Source: Ampelocalamus luodianensis | Taxonomy: Eukaryota > Streptophyta > Magnoliopsida > Poales > Poaceae | NCBI GenBank assembly: GCA_036346255.1 | Contig: CM070617.1 | Location: forward strand, 8,845,501 to 8,909,500 | Reading direction: 5' to 3' | DNA: 64,000 nt | Notes under the pieces: generated by a model | Seen by the model: the letters and a program-made list of their open reading frames with translations, nothing else | Database searches by the model: none | Told to the model about the DNA's origin: nothing | Position numbers and translations under genes: made by a program | Part shown: piece by piece, positions 33,143 to 45,440 of the stretch | How the letters are laid out: each line of letters starts with the position of its first letter | Position numbering within the stretch: the first letter of the stretch is position 1

Positions 33143-33940
33143 ATGGAGAAGCAATGTAAGGAGATCACCCATCTCGTAATGGCTGTTGCAGCCCGAGACG
33201 AACAAACGGAGCGTGCCACGAAGGCACCTCCCCACAATGACACCCCTCGTAGCAGCAACCCCTACCTAAACATTCCAACTGAGCATTCACCACAACACCT
33301 GCCCGAGGGGGAGACGCCACCCCTCTGTTAGTGCAGGGACACATGCAAGTTCTTCAAGTCCAAAGAACGACTCTGCCCAGGCATGCGTTACTGAGATTGC
33401 GCGAACTACTCTGGGGACTATTCCGACCGCTGTTGGGACTCGAGCCGCTATCGGCAGCCGGTAAGGACCGGTTACATCTTGATTGCATCCACCCACACGA
33501 CAGTGGCATCTTGATTGCAAGGAGTGGATACCCAAAGAGACCACGAGAGGAGGAGGAGCGGTGCCACGACAAAGAGCGCAACGAGCGTATCCACTAGGAG
33601 ACGCGAGCTCATCTCGAGCGTCAGACGGAGGAGCGCGAGGCTCGCGAGGGGAGCACGGCGAAAGTGCGAAATGGCGACGGGGCCAAGGCGACGGCGAGAG
33701 TACAACGTCGAGCTCGCAAGGAGGGGCAAATGGCCCGATCTATCGATGATCGAGCCATTCCACCTACCATGTTTTTCCTTTCGGCGGAAGGCATGTATGC
33801 ATACATGGTCCGGATGCTTGTGTCGATGTGTACTGTAGTAGTAGCGAGGTTGATAGAAGCAATTAGCCGGACCATCATGCCATACAACCACGTGTAATAT
33901 CCATATGGAGTTGCAATATAGATTTTTCCCCATACGTTCC
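33143..33940 (+). pseudogene. Unrecognised MULE-borne gene, copy 1
   Basis: The frame opens MEKQCKEITHLVMAVAARDE and runs 62 residues to TAG (33,329). The same frame then continues with a Cys/Tyr-rich segment (CRDTCKFFKSKERLCPGM, one stop, then DCANYSGDYSDRCWDSSRYR). A GTAAGG after CAGCCG could be a splice donor. Further on comes a highly charged segment (RDHERRREER-like, KERNERIH, ELARRGKWP) that is frameshifted here and in a better frame in copy 2. I do not recognise the family. It lies downstream of and in the same orientation as the MULE transposase, unlike the convergent second gene of maize MuDR. Stops and the shift make this copy inactive. Confidence 0.5.
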
Positions 33941-34421
33941 AAGTCACATCAAATCATGAAACCCTAATTTTGAAACTTAAAATCCAAATTTTGAAACATA
34001 AATCCTTAATTTTCAAGACATTTCCATAAATCAAATTGTCAAAACATTACACAATCAATTCCACTGCGTGAGGAGCCTTCAAAACAAAATTTATAATTTT
34101 TGGAGCTCATTTTCTATATTTACAAATTCATACAAACAATACACTTATATAAGATTGCGAGAAAAATTCGAAATGAATAAAATTATGGAAAAATTACACA
34201 AGCAAGTACACTATATCGAAAGGCTCCACATAAAATTTCATAATTTTTCAAACTCATTTCCTATATTTTAAAATTCCAATAAATAGCGTTGAAACCAAGT
34301 GAAACTATAATTTCGGAAACGTTGAAACCCTAATTTGGGAGGAGAGAGAAATGGTGACCCACCGCACGGTGGCCGTGCGGCAAACCAACCACCACACGGT
34401 GGCTATGCGATAAGTGTCATC

Positions 34422-36737
34422 TGTAACATCCTGATTTTCTAAGCTCTTTGAAAATTTTTGAAATAAAAATAACCATTGGTTTTGTTAAATTTCTAAAGCT
34501 TAACTTGAGATTTTGAAAACTAAAAATGATTTAAATTACTAAATCAAACTTTAACTAATTCAAAATTTGGTTTATGTTGAGCTTGCTGGAGTCTCTGCTT
34601 TTTAAAGTTCTCTTTCTCTGTTTGTTCCGTTTTCCCCTCGGCCCATCTCTTTTTCTCTCCCCGCGCGTCGACCAGTCTTTCGACCACCCTCTTGGCTTCG
34701 ACCAGCCGCTCAGTTTCGATCAGCCCTGCCTGTCAGCCTCCTCCTCGTTTGGTCATGGTCACGGCGGTCACAAAGTCCCGCGCACCAATGCCGTCGGTGC
34801 ATTAAAAGCCATCACTTCAACTGCAAAGTCATCGCCTCCGGTGCGATTCTCTCCCTCGTCTTCCTCGGCAGCAGGCGCATTTAATTGCCTGTCCTTCGCC
34901 GCACCAACCCCCTCTATTCTTTCTCCTTTCCCATCTATTCCTGTCTCATCCTCGCCTAGGCGCCCGTGCCGTCAAGCTTCCTCCCCCTCAGCTACTATAA
35001 ATAGGAGCCCTGGAGCCTCTCACCTTCCTCTTCCTTTTCCCATTGCTCCCTCTCTCTCTCCTTTGTTTGTCGGGATTTCGAGCTCCAAGTACTCCGATCG
35101 AAGCTCGTGCCGCCAGGGAGTGCATTTTATTTGGACTTTATTTGAACTGGCTGTGTTCTCTTGTGTAGATTTCAACGACTCCGGGGAACCCGAGTACTTC
35201 GAAGAAGTAGATCATCATGCTTTTGAGCAAGGTAAGTTACACCTTTGATCATATTAAATCCTAGTATTTCAAATTAGTTAAATTCTATTTTAAATTATTA
35301 TTGTATGCATATTTGAATTCAAGTAATTTAAATCCATGTTTTAACTTTATAGTTATTCCTATTTTCATTGTACATCTAATTTGGATATTGAGTTAACCGC
35401 ACTTGAGATCTTAGTTAAAAGCTAGTTGGTACATTAGTATGAACTACACCTTGTTGCAAAAACTCTATGCTTAGTCGAGGCTTATCTAAAATAATATTTA
35501 CTTTAGAGAATTTAGCTACAAATTTAACTATGATTTAAATTGATACTATGGTATTGCCCTTACCATAGAAGTGTTAAGTAAAATAAAATTAGTTTGGACT
35601 TGGGCGAAATGAATGTTTGGATGGGGTGCATGTTCATGCACAAGATCGACTCATTTCTATGATCGAGACCCAGGATTCGTTTATAAGTCGCCCAAGTAAA
35701 TTAAGGACCGGTCTTCGAGCCGCATCTTGCACAACCCCAACGTACGACCACATGTCCTGTGTGAGTAGGACCTGACTAACTAATTTGCAACGTTCCATCG
35801 TGGTCATGCCATCTGGTTGTGTGAGTGTCTTTTATGACCTATTTTTATGTATTCCCACCTGACGCAAGAGGGGGCCTGAACCCTATGGGTTTCTATCCAA
35901 AGGGGGCAAAACCTTAGCGAGGCAGGACTACGGTGGGATGATGTATTGTAAAGGCCTTGTCACATGCTCTAGACTGCTTACCTAAGGTAGTGAGGGGTGG
36001 TATCGACGGATGCCAAACAAGCTAGAGAAGTCGTGTCATTTGGATAAAGTTATACAATCTCTACAGAGTGTAAAACTATTCGAATAGCCGTGTCCACGAT
36101 CATGGACATGCTAGCAAATCTACTCCAAGTTAGATTTTTTGTTTTGTTTTCAAAAGACTTTATTAAATGGTTTTGGATCTTTATCCAAATGGGAATTGGG
36201 CGGTAGCCATTTGATAGGAGGTATCCTTCACCACTTGTTGATGAATGTTATCGACTATAAAACTTAAGATTTAGAAAATAAATTTTAGTTCTGATATAAA
36301 CGCTTTAGAAACTTAGTATGAATATTTAAATGAAAAATGTTGCTTTACATAAATTGAGCCATATATGCCTCCTCTTTGTTAATTCCTTGCATGCATTATA
36401 ATCATTACGTGTGACTTGCGAGCACGGTTGTTTGTGCTCACTCTTGCTTAATTCAATGTTGAGCGGGAGAGGAATGCAATGAGGAGAATGAGCCCTTGGA
36501 CGACTAGGTGAGCCTCTAGACGATTGTCTCGCAAATCGTGTCGTCTACCTTACTTCTTTTGCTTTTGTTGTAATTTGCTTTTTGGTCAGACGTCCTCTTT
36601 TGTAAGAACTCTAATTATTTCAATAAATGATGTTGTATGGTTATGCTATCCATTTTTATTTGTTGTGTACACTAGTTGTTCCTGGGCTAGTGTATGAAGC
36701 ACAGAGAATCTAGGATCCTTCGTTCCCGGGTTCGACA
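34422..36737 (+). mobile_element. Solo LTR, copy 1 (2.3 kb)
   Basis: It starts TGTAACATCC and ends CCCGGGTTCGACA. The flanks tcatc and ccatc suggest a 5-bp TSD with one change. A TATA box (TATAAATA, 34,996-35,003) precedes a pyrimidine-rich leader. AATAAA at about 36,622, after a T-rich tract, could be the poly(A) signal. There is no internal region or second LTR, so it is a solo LTR formed by LTR-LTR recombination. The 224-residue ORF at 34,574-35,248 lies within U3/R and is not a gene. Confidence 0.85.
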
Positions 36738-36897
36738 CCATCGCACGGTGGCCATGCGGCAGGAGGACACGTGGTGGGTAGGGAGGGTATGCCTCACGGT
36801 GGCCATGTGGTAGGGGGCATTTTTTCAAATAAAATCCGGCGACGGCCACTCTTGTAAATACAAGGCAAAAAGCGCGAATCGACCAAAAAGCATTATT

Positions 36898-38200
36898 TCA
36901 AAGTTATTGTTGAGGTATGTCCTCCTCGCCCATATGATCCAGGAGGTCTCCTCTCCGTGCATTCTTTATAAACAAACTAGCAGGTTGTCCCACGTATTTA
37001 TGCGACTAGATTTGTTTCCAAATTTTAAAATATTCTAGTATCAAATGATATAATTTAGATGCTTGTTGATATATTTATGTACCTTGTAGGTTATTTAGAT
37101 TTTTAAGACATCATAAATATTGTAAATGACAATAGAGGCTAGAAAGGAAAATACAACTTGAGAAATGTAATTAAAGTATGAGTTTTGATGAAAGAAAATC
37201 ATTCAGCATAATAAGTTATTGGGAGAGACGTAATCATTCTCCATCATGCATGGATCATGTAGCTGCATGCTCTAATTCTTCATGCATTAGTTACTATTTT
37301 CTAAAATGTACGCATACACATATATCTCTATTTGATCACAAGCAACACATTGATTATGTGTGCGACAAATTGTCTTATTAATTTACGTGGTATTACTGTA
37401 GCAATGCACCATGGGCGACCTACCCTGAACTTAACATCCCTCACACGTCGACTGTCCCACCGAATCGTGTGTCTTCTATCTCTTCTCACCTCTATTGATT
37501 GATCCCTCTCAGATGTTGTCTCTTCTAATGCAATACTCTACCACATAGTTATTTTCTACTTCTCTCCGATTATTGTTTAATGCTAAACGATGTGATATCA
37601 AACACGCATATACATGCAACCATCGTTGATCCCTGCTGGGGACACCCGTCACGCTCTCTTTAGTGGCCCTGAACCTATTCCCTACGGCTATGCCATACCT
37701 ACTTCGAGTTCTTTACTCCTCTGTTTTTGCACGTCCGTGCTTTTATTCATATATATGCATACATGTACATACGCATGCATGATGTTATACGTGCTCGATG
37801 TTCCCTTCTCCTGTGTCGGTCACTCCTCTTCTTCGACGTTGGCCAACTCAACGTTGTGGTTTCCTCACTAGCCGCGACGACCTCCCACCTTTACTGATGT
37901 TGTTATGTCCACTTTAGTCGTTGTCTAACGATATGAGAAATCTTCTCACCATTACCAATGGCGCCATGCTCCTAATCAACCTATGGAACACTCCCAGCTA
38001 CCGGATGTCCCCATATCATCCATAGCTCATCTTTCATGCAAAGTTTCATCTCCTCTGTGCCAGTGTTTCCCCGTCATTGAGTTTCTTTAACCATTGGTTT
38101 CTTCAATAACATTGATGCTCACCCCTCATCGCCACGGCCCTCGACTCCTTCGACTCTAGCCTTTCTCTTCAACAACGCTGACGCTCACCATTATTTTATT
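36898..38200 (-). mobile_element. Helitron-like or unclassified repeat flank
   Basis: ACTAGCAGGTTGTCCCACG at 36,976 read on the minus strand gives ...GGGACAACCTGCTAG|T, resembling a Helitron 3' end. The rest holds no gene: ORFs at 37,178 and 37,614 are short and without recognised domains. The part around 37,600-37,880 recurs inverted at the end of the window (about 63,700-63,980), so it is repetitive. Confidence 0.35.
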
Positions 38201-38766
38201 TTTTATTGTGATTTTAGCTATTTTTGGTTGGAATTCGTATACAAATCCAATTGCTAATTTTTGTTTAATTTTTATTCTAGATTATTTTTATTTAGGGATT
38301 TTATTTTAGAATTTGTATAGAAATCAAATTACTAATTTTATCTTATTTTTTTGTTGGAATTTGTATGGATATGAAAGTGCTAATTTTATTTAATTTTTTA
38401 TTCTGAATTTCAATTATTTCTAGGTTGTGCTTGACATGGACTATTTTTTTAATCTAGATCATTATAATCCGGACCCACCACAATCGTTGGTGTGGATCTT
38501 TCTCTTGTTCTAGCGATTAATACGAGAATTTCTAGTCCTTGAGAGAGAACATAGAAATAAAATTGCTAATTTTATTTATTTTTTATTTTTTTAAAATGGA
38601 ATTCATATACAAATCCAAATTCTATTTTTTGGTTAAATTTTTATTCCGAATTGTATTTCTTTAGGGATTTTAGTTAGGAATTCGTATGGAAATCAAATTG
38701 TTGATTTTTTTTTACTTTTTTCTTCCAAGTTTCCATTATTTCTGAGTTGTGTTTAACATGGACCCT
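38200..38766. repeat. AT-rich degenerate tandem repeats
   Basis: A unit of about 100 bp with TTGGAATTYGTATANAAATC, AATTGCTAATTTT and TTTATTCTGAATTT recurs about five times. The same array is at about 45,440-46,030 and, inverted, at 63,440-63,710. Confidence 0.7.
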
Positions 38767-39058
38767 GCAAATGTGACAGATGTATATGCGTACATCTCTT
38801 AGTACTACAACATGCAGCACCTATTCAGCACATGGAGTGCAGAGTTTCACTCGTACGATTTTGACATGAACTATAAAGATCTTTGGTCGGACAGGGTGAA
38901 ATGGGCCCGAACAAGGCCTTGAAGACAACATGGAAAGAACGACGACAGACGCGGCGCTTCTGGAATGACATGGATGCCAGCCAACGTACCAATATTAGCC
39001 GCACAAACAAGTGCAGGATATGCAAGACCCCTAGGCACTCAATAAAGGATTTACCCTA
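38767..39058 (+). pseudogene. Duplicated 3' end of MULE transposase
   Basis: It repeats the DMNYKDLWSDRVKW and CRICKTPRHS zinc-knuckle segment of 31,596-31,887 with one or two base changes. The upstream transposase is absent because the duplication breakpoint lies within the gene. Confidence 0.85.
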
Positions 39059-39355
39059 ACAGACCCAGCTTGTTCGGTCATCATTCAGTGTCGTAAAGTA
39101 ATATTTTTCCGCCTTGTTTTGTTATGTACAACGTAACTTCTACGATACGTAGATATGGACTCATCCTTATTACGTTTTACACTGTACGTCCTCGTTATAT
39201 TTTTCACTGTACGGTGCACTTACATCATGGAATCGTAGGACATAGACAACTTCGACTTACATCACCAACGTGGGGAGTCCCGTGACAAGGGGGAGGGGAA
39301 GGCTCCTCTGACCGAGACCAACCAACGTCGTAGACATCATTGCATAGATGATACA

Positions 39356-39760
39356 TAGGATATTCTTTGTTAATTTATTGTATCACAGGCTAAATAGGCT
39401 TGTACATGACCAATTGAGAGAAATGCGTGGTATGCAGATCATGTAGCAACATACCGTAGCCTTCAAAACACACACGAGTCAGAGGATGCGGTATATTGTT
39501 ATATGATCTTCATGCCACGTATTTCCCTCAATAGGTTCATGCACAATCTTATTTAGCCTATGGTACAATACAGTATTAAAGTGGATAATATTCTTTGATA
39601 CTATATTATACCACAGGATAGATAAGCTTGTATATGAACCAACAGAGGGAAATGCGTGGTGTGCAGATCATATAAGAACATATTCTATGGTACAATACAA
39701 TATTAAATAATATCATCCACATTAAACTCATAAATTAACAAAGAATGTCCTATTTGATCG
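39356..39760. repeat. Foldback structure, duplicate copy
   Basis: Second copy of the alternating inverted arms described at 32,184-32,590, with a few substitutions. Confidence 0.7.
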
Positions 39761-40312
39761 GGGTGCATGTGATAATACCCCTTCGTTCTTCATTCCGATT
39801 GCAATAAACCCGCGCGTGTATTATGTAATGCTTGTAATACTTCAAATGTCGTCAATTTTATGTATGTACATGTACATTGCAACTCCATCAGAACCCAATT
39901 TTTGGAACCCTAATTCTGTTATGAGTACTTTGTGTGGGAATTTATGAAACCCTAATTTTCGAAACCTAAAATCTAAATTTTCGAGACCTAAATCCTTAAT
40001 TTTTGAGACAATTTCAGAATACATATAAAATTATCCAAACATTACACAATCAATTCCACTACGTACAAACCCAACGAGGCAGCTTCACGGAGCGACATAA
40101 CCCAATAAGGCAGCTTTGCGGAGCGATGTGACCTAACGAGAAGCTTTGCACACCGCGTGGCGCAATGTTGCAACAAGATTCCTCCTCACGGACGCGAATT
40201 TGCATAAACTAGATTACACTTGATCGGGTACGCCACGAGGGCTTAGCATATAAATACTACCCCTTCAGCGGAGGATTATTCTACATCGGGATTGCAACAC
40301 TAGCTCACTCAT

Positions 40313-41080
40313 ATGGAGAAGCAATGTAAGGAGATCACCCATCTCGTAATGGCTGTTGCAGCCCGAGACGAACAAACGGAGCGTGCCAGGAAGGCACCTC
40401 CCCACAATGACACCCCTCGTAGCAGCAACCCCTACCTAAACATTCCAACTGAGCATTCACCACAACACCTTCCCGAGGGGGAGACGCCGCTCCTCTGTTA
40501 GTGCAGGGACACATGCAAGTTCTTCAAGTCCAAGGAGCGACTCTGCCCAGGCATGCGTTACTGAGATTGCACGAACTACTCTGGGGACTATTCCGACCGC
40601 TGTTGGGACTCGAGCCGCTATCGGCAGCCGGTAAGGACCGGTTACATCTTGATTGCATCCACCCACACGACAGTGGCATCTTGATTGCAAGGAGTGGGAT
40701 ACCCAAAGAGACCACGAGAGGAGGGAGGAGCGGTGCCACGACAAAGAGCGCAACGAGCGTATCCACTAGGAGACGCGAGCTCATCTCGAGGCGTGCAGAC
40801 GGAGGGAGCGCGAGGCTCGCGAGGGGGAGCACGACAGAAAGTGCGAAATGGCGACCAGGGCCAAGGCGACCGGCGAGGAGTACAACGTCGAGCTCGCAAG
40901 GAGGGGCAAATGGCCCCGGTCTATGCAGTAGATCGAGCCATTCCACCTACCATGTTTTTCCTTTCGGCGGAAGGCATGTATGCATACATGGTCCGGATGC
41001 TTGTGTCGATGTGTACTGTAGTAGTAGCGAGGTTGACAGAAGCAATTAGCCGGACCATCATGCCATACAACCACGTGTAA
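40313..41080 (+). pseudogene. Unrecognised MULE-borne gene, copy 2
   Basis: It has the same start (MEKQCKEITHLVMAVAARDE), 62-residue first frame and Cys-rich follow-on as copy 1. The charged exon reads better here: WDTQRDHERREERCHDKERN, a stop, then HLEACRRREREAREGEHD, RKCEMATRAKATGEEYNVEL and ARRGKWPRSMQ before a stop near 40,930. A TATAAATA box is at 40,249-40,256. It is rich in Arg/Glu, so a helical, possibly coiled-coil tail is likely. The function is unknown. In-frame stops remain, so I treat it as a pseudogene. Confidence 0.5.
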
Positions 41081-41606
41081 TATCCATATGGAGTTGCAAT
41101 ATAGATTTTTCCCCATACGTTCCAAGTCACATCAAATCATGAAACCCTAATTTTTGAAACTTAAAATCCAAAATTTTGAAACATAAATCCTTAATTTTCA
41201 AGACATTTCCATAAATCAAATTGTCAAAACATTACACAATCAATTCCACTGCGTGAGGAGCCTTCAAAACAAAATTTATAATTTTTGGAGCTCATTTTCT
41301 ATATTTACAAATTCATACAAACAATACACTTATATAAGATTGCGAGAAAAATTCGAAATGAATAAAATTATGGAAAAAATACACAAGCAAGTACACTATA
41401 TCGAAAGGCTCCACATAAAATTTCATAATTTTCCAAACTCATTTCCTATATTTTAAAATTCCAATAAATAGCGTTGAAACCAAGTGAAACCCTAATTTCG
41501 AAAACGCTGAAACCCTAATTTGGGAGGAGAGAGAAATGGTGACCCACCGCACGTTGGTCGTGCGGCAAACCAACCACCACACGGTGGCTATGCGATAAGT
41601 GTCATC

Positions 41607-43933
41607 TGTAACATCCCGATTTTCTAAGCTCTTTGAAAATTTTTGAAATAAAAATAACCATTGGTTTTGTTAAATTTCTAAAGCTTAACTTGAGATTTTG
41701 AAAACTAAAAATGATTTAAATTACTAAATCAAACTTTAACTAATTCAAAATTTGGTTTATATTGAGTTTGCTGGAGTCTCTGCTTTTTAAAGTTCCCTTT
41801 ATCTGTTTGTTCCGTTTTACCCTCAGCCCATCTCTTTTTCTCTCCCCACGCGTCGACCAGTCTTTCGACCACCCTCTTGGCTTCGACCAGCCGCTCAGTT
41901 TCAATCAGCCCTGCCTGTCAGCCTCCTCCTCGTTTGGTCATGGTCACAGCGGTCACAAAAGTCCCCGCGCACTTAATGCCGTCAGTGCATTAAAAGCCAT
42001 CACTTCAACTGCAAAGTCATCGCCTCCAGTGCGATTCTCTCCCTCGTCTTCCTCGGCAGCAGGCGCATTTAATTGCCCGTCCTTCGCCGCACCAACCCCC
42101 TCTATTCTTTCTCCTTTCCCATCTATTCCTGTCTCATCCTCGCCTAGGCGCCCGTGCCGTCAAGCTTCCTCCCCCTCAGCTACTATAAATAGGAGCCCTG
42201 GAGCCTCTCGCCTTCCTCTTCCTTTTCCCATTGCTCCCTCTCTCTCTCCTTTGTTTGTCGGGATTTCGAGCTCCAAGTACTCCGATCGAAGCTCGTGCCG
42301 CCAGGGAGTGCATTTTATTTGGACTTTATTTGAACTGGCTGTGTTCTCTTGTGTAGATTTCAACGACTCCGGGGAACCCGAGTACTTCGAAGAAGTAGAT
42401 CATCATGCTTTTGAGCAAGGTAAGTTACACCTTTGATCATATTAAATCCTAGTATTTCAAATTAGTTAAATTCTATTTTAAATTATTATTGTATGCATAT
42501 TTGAATTCAAGTAATTTAAATCCCTGTTTTAACTTTATAGTTATTCCTATTTTCATTGTACATCTAATTTGGATATTGAGTCAACCGCACTTGAGATCTT
42601 AGTTAAAAGCTAGTTGGTACATTAGTATGAACTACACCTTGTTGCAAAAACTCTATGCTTAGTCGAGGCTTATCTAAAATAATATTTACTTTAGAGAATT
42701 TAGCTACAAATTTAACTATGATTTAAATTGATACTATGGTATTGCCCTTACCATAGAAGTGTTAAGTAAAATAAAATTAGTTTGGACTTGGGCGAAATGA
42801 ATGTTTGGATGGGGTGCATGTTCATGCACAGGATCGACTCATTTCTATGATCGAGACCCAGGGTTCGTTTATAAGTCGCCCAAGTCAATTAAGGACCGAT
42901 CTTCGAGCCGCATCTTGCATAGCCCCAACGTACGACCACATGTCCTGTGTGAGTAGGACCTGACTAACTAATTTGCAACGTTCCATCGTGGTCATGCCAT
43001 CTGGTTGTGTGGGTGTCTTTTATGACCTATTTTTATGTATTCCCACCTGACGCAAGAGGGGGCCTGAACCCTATGGGTTTCTATCCAAAAGGGGCAAAAC
43101 CTTAGCGAGGCAGGACTACGGTGGGATGATGTATTGTAAAGGCCTTGTCACATGCTCTAGACTGCTTACCTAAGGTAGTGAGGGGTGGTATCGACGGATG
43201 CCAAACAAGCTAGAGAAGTCGTGTCATTTGGATAAAGTTATACAATCTCTACAGAGTGTAAAACTATTCGAATAGCCGTGTCCACGATCATGGACATGCT
43301 AGCAAATCTACTCCAAGTTAGATTTTTTGTTTTGTTTTCAAAAGACTTTATTAAATGGTTTTGGATCTTTATCCAAATGGGAATTGAGCGGGTAGCCATT
43401 TGATAGGAGGGTATCCTTCTCCACTTGTTGATGAATGTTATCTGACTATAAAACTTAAGATTTAGAAAATAAATTTTAGTTACAGTATAAACTGCTTTAG
43501 AAACTTAGTATGAATATTTAAATGAAAAATGTTGCTTTACGCAAATTGAGCCATATATGCCTCCTCTTTGTTAATTCCTTGCATGCATTATAATCTGTTA
43601 CGTGTGACTTGCGAGCACGGTTGTTTGTGCTCACTCTTGCTTAATTCAATGTTGAGCAGGAGAGGAATGCAATGAGGAGAATGAGCCCTTGGACGACTAG
43701 GCTGAGCCTCTAGACGATTGTCTCTGGCGAATCGTGTCGTCTACCTTACTTCTTTTGCTTTTGTTGTAATTTGCTTTTTGGCTGTACGTCCTCTTTTGTA
43801 AGAACTCTAATTATTTCAATAAATGATGTTGTATGGTTATGCTATCCATTTTTATTTGACTGTGTACACTAGTTGTTCCTGGGCTAGTGTATGAAGCACG
43901 AGAATCTAGGATCCTTCGTTCCCGGGTTCGACA
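41607..43933 (+). mobile_element. Solo LTR, copy 2 (2.3 kb)
   Basis: Duplicate of the LTR at 34,422, with TGTAACATCC start, TTCGACA end, the TATA box at 42,184-42,191 and the same flanks (tcatc/ccatc). It was copied with the 7.2-kb segment and did not insert independently. Confidence 0.85.
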
Positions 43934-45440
43934 CCATCGCACGGTGGCCATGCGGCAGGAGGACACGTGGTGGGCAGGGAGGGTATGCCGCACGGTGGCC
44001 ATGTGGTAGGGGGCATTTTTTTCAAATAAAATCCGGCGACGGCCACTCTTGTAAATACAAGGCAAAAAAGCGCGAATGCGACCAAAAAAGCATTATTTCA
44101 AAGTTATTGTTGAGGTATGTCCTCCTCGCCCATATGATCCAGGAGGTCTCCTCTCCGTGCATTCTTTATAAACAAACTAGCAGGTTGTCCCACGTATTTA
44201 TGCGACTAGATTTGTTTCCAAATTTTAAAATATTCTAGTATCAAATGATATAATTTAGATGCTTGTTGATATATTTATGTACCTTGTAGGTTATTTAGAT
44301 TTTTAAGACATCATAAATATTGTAAATGACAATAGAGGCTAGAAAGGAAAATACAACTTGAGAAATGTAATTAAAGTATGAGTTTTGATGAAAGAAAATC
44401 ATTCAGCATAATAAGTTATTGGGAGAGACGTAATCATTCTCCATCATGCACGGATCATGTAGCTGCATGCTCTAATTCTTCATGCATTAGTTACTATTTT
44501 CTAAAATGTACGCATACACATATATCTCTATTTGATCTCAAGCAACACATTGATTATGTGTGCGACAAATTGTCTTATTAATTTACGTGGTATTACCGTA
44601 GCAATGCACCATGGGCGACCTACCCTGAACTTAACATCCCTCACACGTCGACTGTCCCACCGAATCGTGTGTCTTCTATCTCTTCTCACCTCTATAACTT
44701 TTTCATTTTAACCTTCAACAGAAAGCCCAATTATTGATTGATCCCTCTCAGATGTTGTCTCTTCTAATGCAATACTCTACCACATAGTTATTTTCTACTT
44801 CTCTCCGATTATTGTTTAATGCTAAACGATGTGATATCAAACACGCATACACATGCAACCATCGTTGATCCCTGCTGGGGACACCCGTCACGCTCTCTTT
44901 AGTGGCCCTGAACCTATTCCCTACGGCTATGCCATATCTACTTCGAGTTCTTTACTCCTCTGTTTTTGCACGTCCGTGCTTTTATTCATATATATGCATA
45001 CATGTACATACGCATGCATGATGTTATACGTGCTCGATGTTCCCTTCTCCTGTGTCGGTCACTCCTCTTCTTCGACGTTGGCCAACTCAACGTTGTGGTT
45101 TCCTCACTAGCCGCGACGACCTCCCACCTTTACTGATGTTGTTATGTCCACTTTAGTCGTTGTCTAACGATATGAGAAATCTTCTCACCATTACCGATGG
45201 CGCCATGCTCCTAATCAACCTATGGAACACTCCCAGCTACCGGATGTCCCCATATCATCCATAGCTCATCTTTCATGCAAAGTTTCATCTCCTCTGTGCT
45301 AGTGTTTCCCCGTCATTGAGTTTCTTTAACCATTGGTTTCTTCAACAACATTGATGCTCACCCCTCATCGCCACGACCCTCGACTCCTTCGACTCTAGCC
45401 TTTCTCTTCAACAACGCTGACGCTCACCATTATTTTATTT
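43934..45440. other. MULE right TIR and Helitron-like flank, duplicate
   Basis: 43,934-44,100 repeats the MULE right inverted terminus (CAAATAAAATCCGG, AAGCGCGAATGCGACC). From 44,176 the ACTAGCAGGTTGTCC edge and the gene-less flank follow as in copy 1. 44,695-44,730 is a small insertion relative to copy 1. Confidence 0.6.

Larger units (their letters stand above)
24997..36897 (+). mobile_element. MuDR-type MULE, nested with other TEs
   Basis: The left end (about 24,997-25,130: TTTTTGGCCGTATTGGCGC, CTGGATTTTATTTGCAAAAATG, CCACGTGTCCTC) is inverted at the right end (about 36,738-36,897: CATTTTTTCAAATAAAATCC, GAGGACACGTGGTGG, GCGCGAATCGACCAAAAAGC). Between them lie a MuDR-type transposase gene (26,790-31,895, broken) and a downstream ORF (33,143 onward). 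Without the inserted LTR pieces, gypsy 3' end, hAT MITE and solo LTR the element would be about 5.5-6 kb. The exact ends and TSD are uncertain. The solo LTR at 34,422 lies in its right subterminal part. Confidence 0.7.
31596..38766. repeat. 7.2-kb tandem duplication, copy 1
   Basis: This segment repeats immediately at 38,767-45,996 with very high identity and the same order: MULE 3' coding end, foldback repeat, ORF, solo LTR, MULE right TIR, Helitron-like flank and AT-rich repeats. At the junction the end of the unit (ccctgc) meets its start (tgc|aaatg), leaving a shared tgc. Confidence 0.95.

Noticed and set aside
32745..34340. AAACCCTAA-like motifs suggesting interstitial telomere repeats
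   Set aside because: The units are irregular (GAAACCCTAATTTT, CCTAAAATCTAAATTT) and scattered, not a TTTAGGG array. They belong to the MULE subterminal sequence.
34574..35248. 224-residue frame, repeated at 41,762-42,436
   Set aside because: It lies wholly inside an LTR across its TATA box and pyrimidine-rich leader. It is conserved only because the segment was duplicated.
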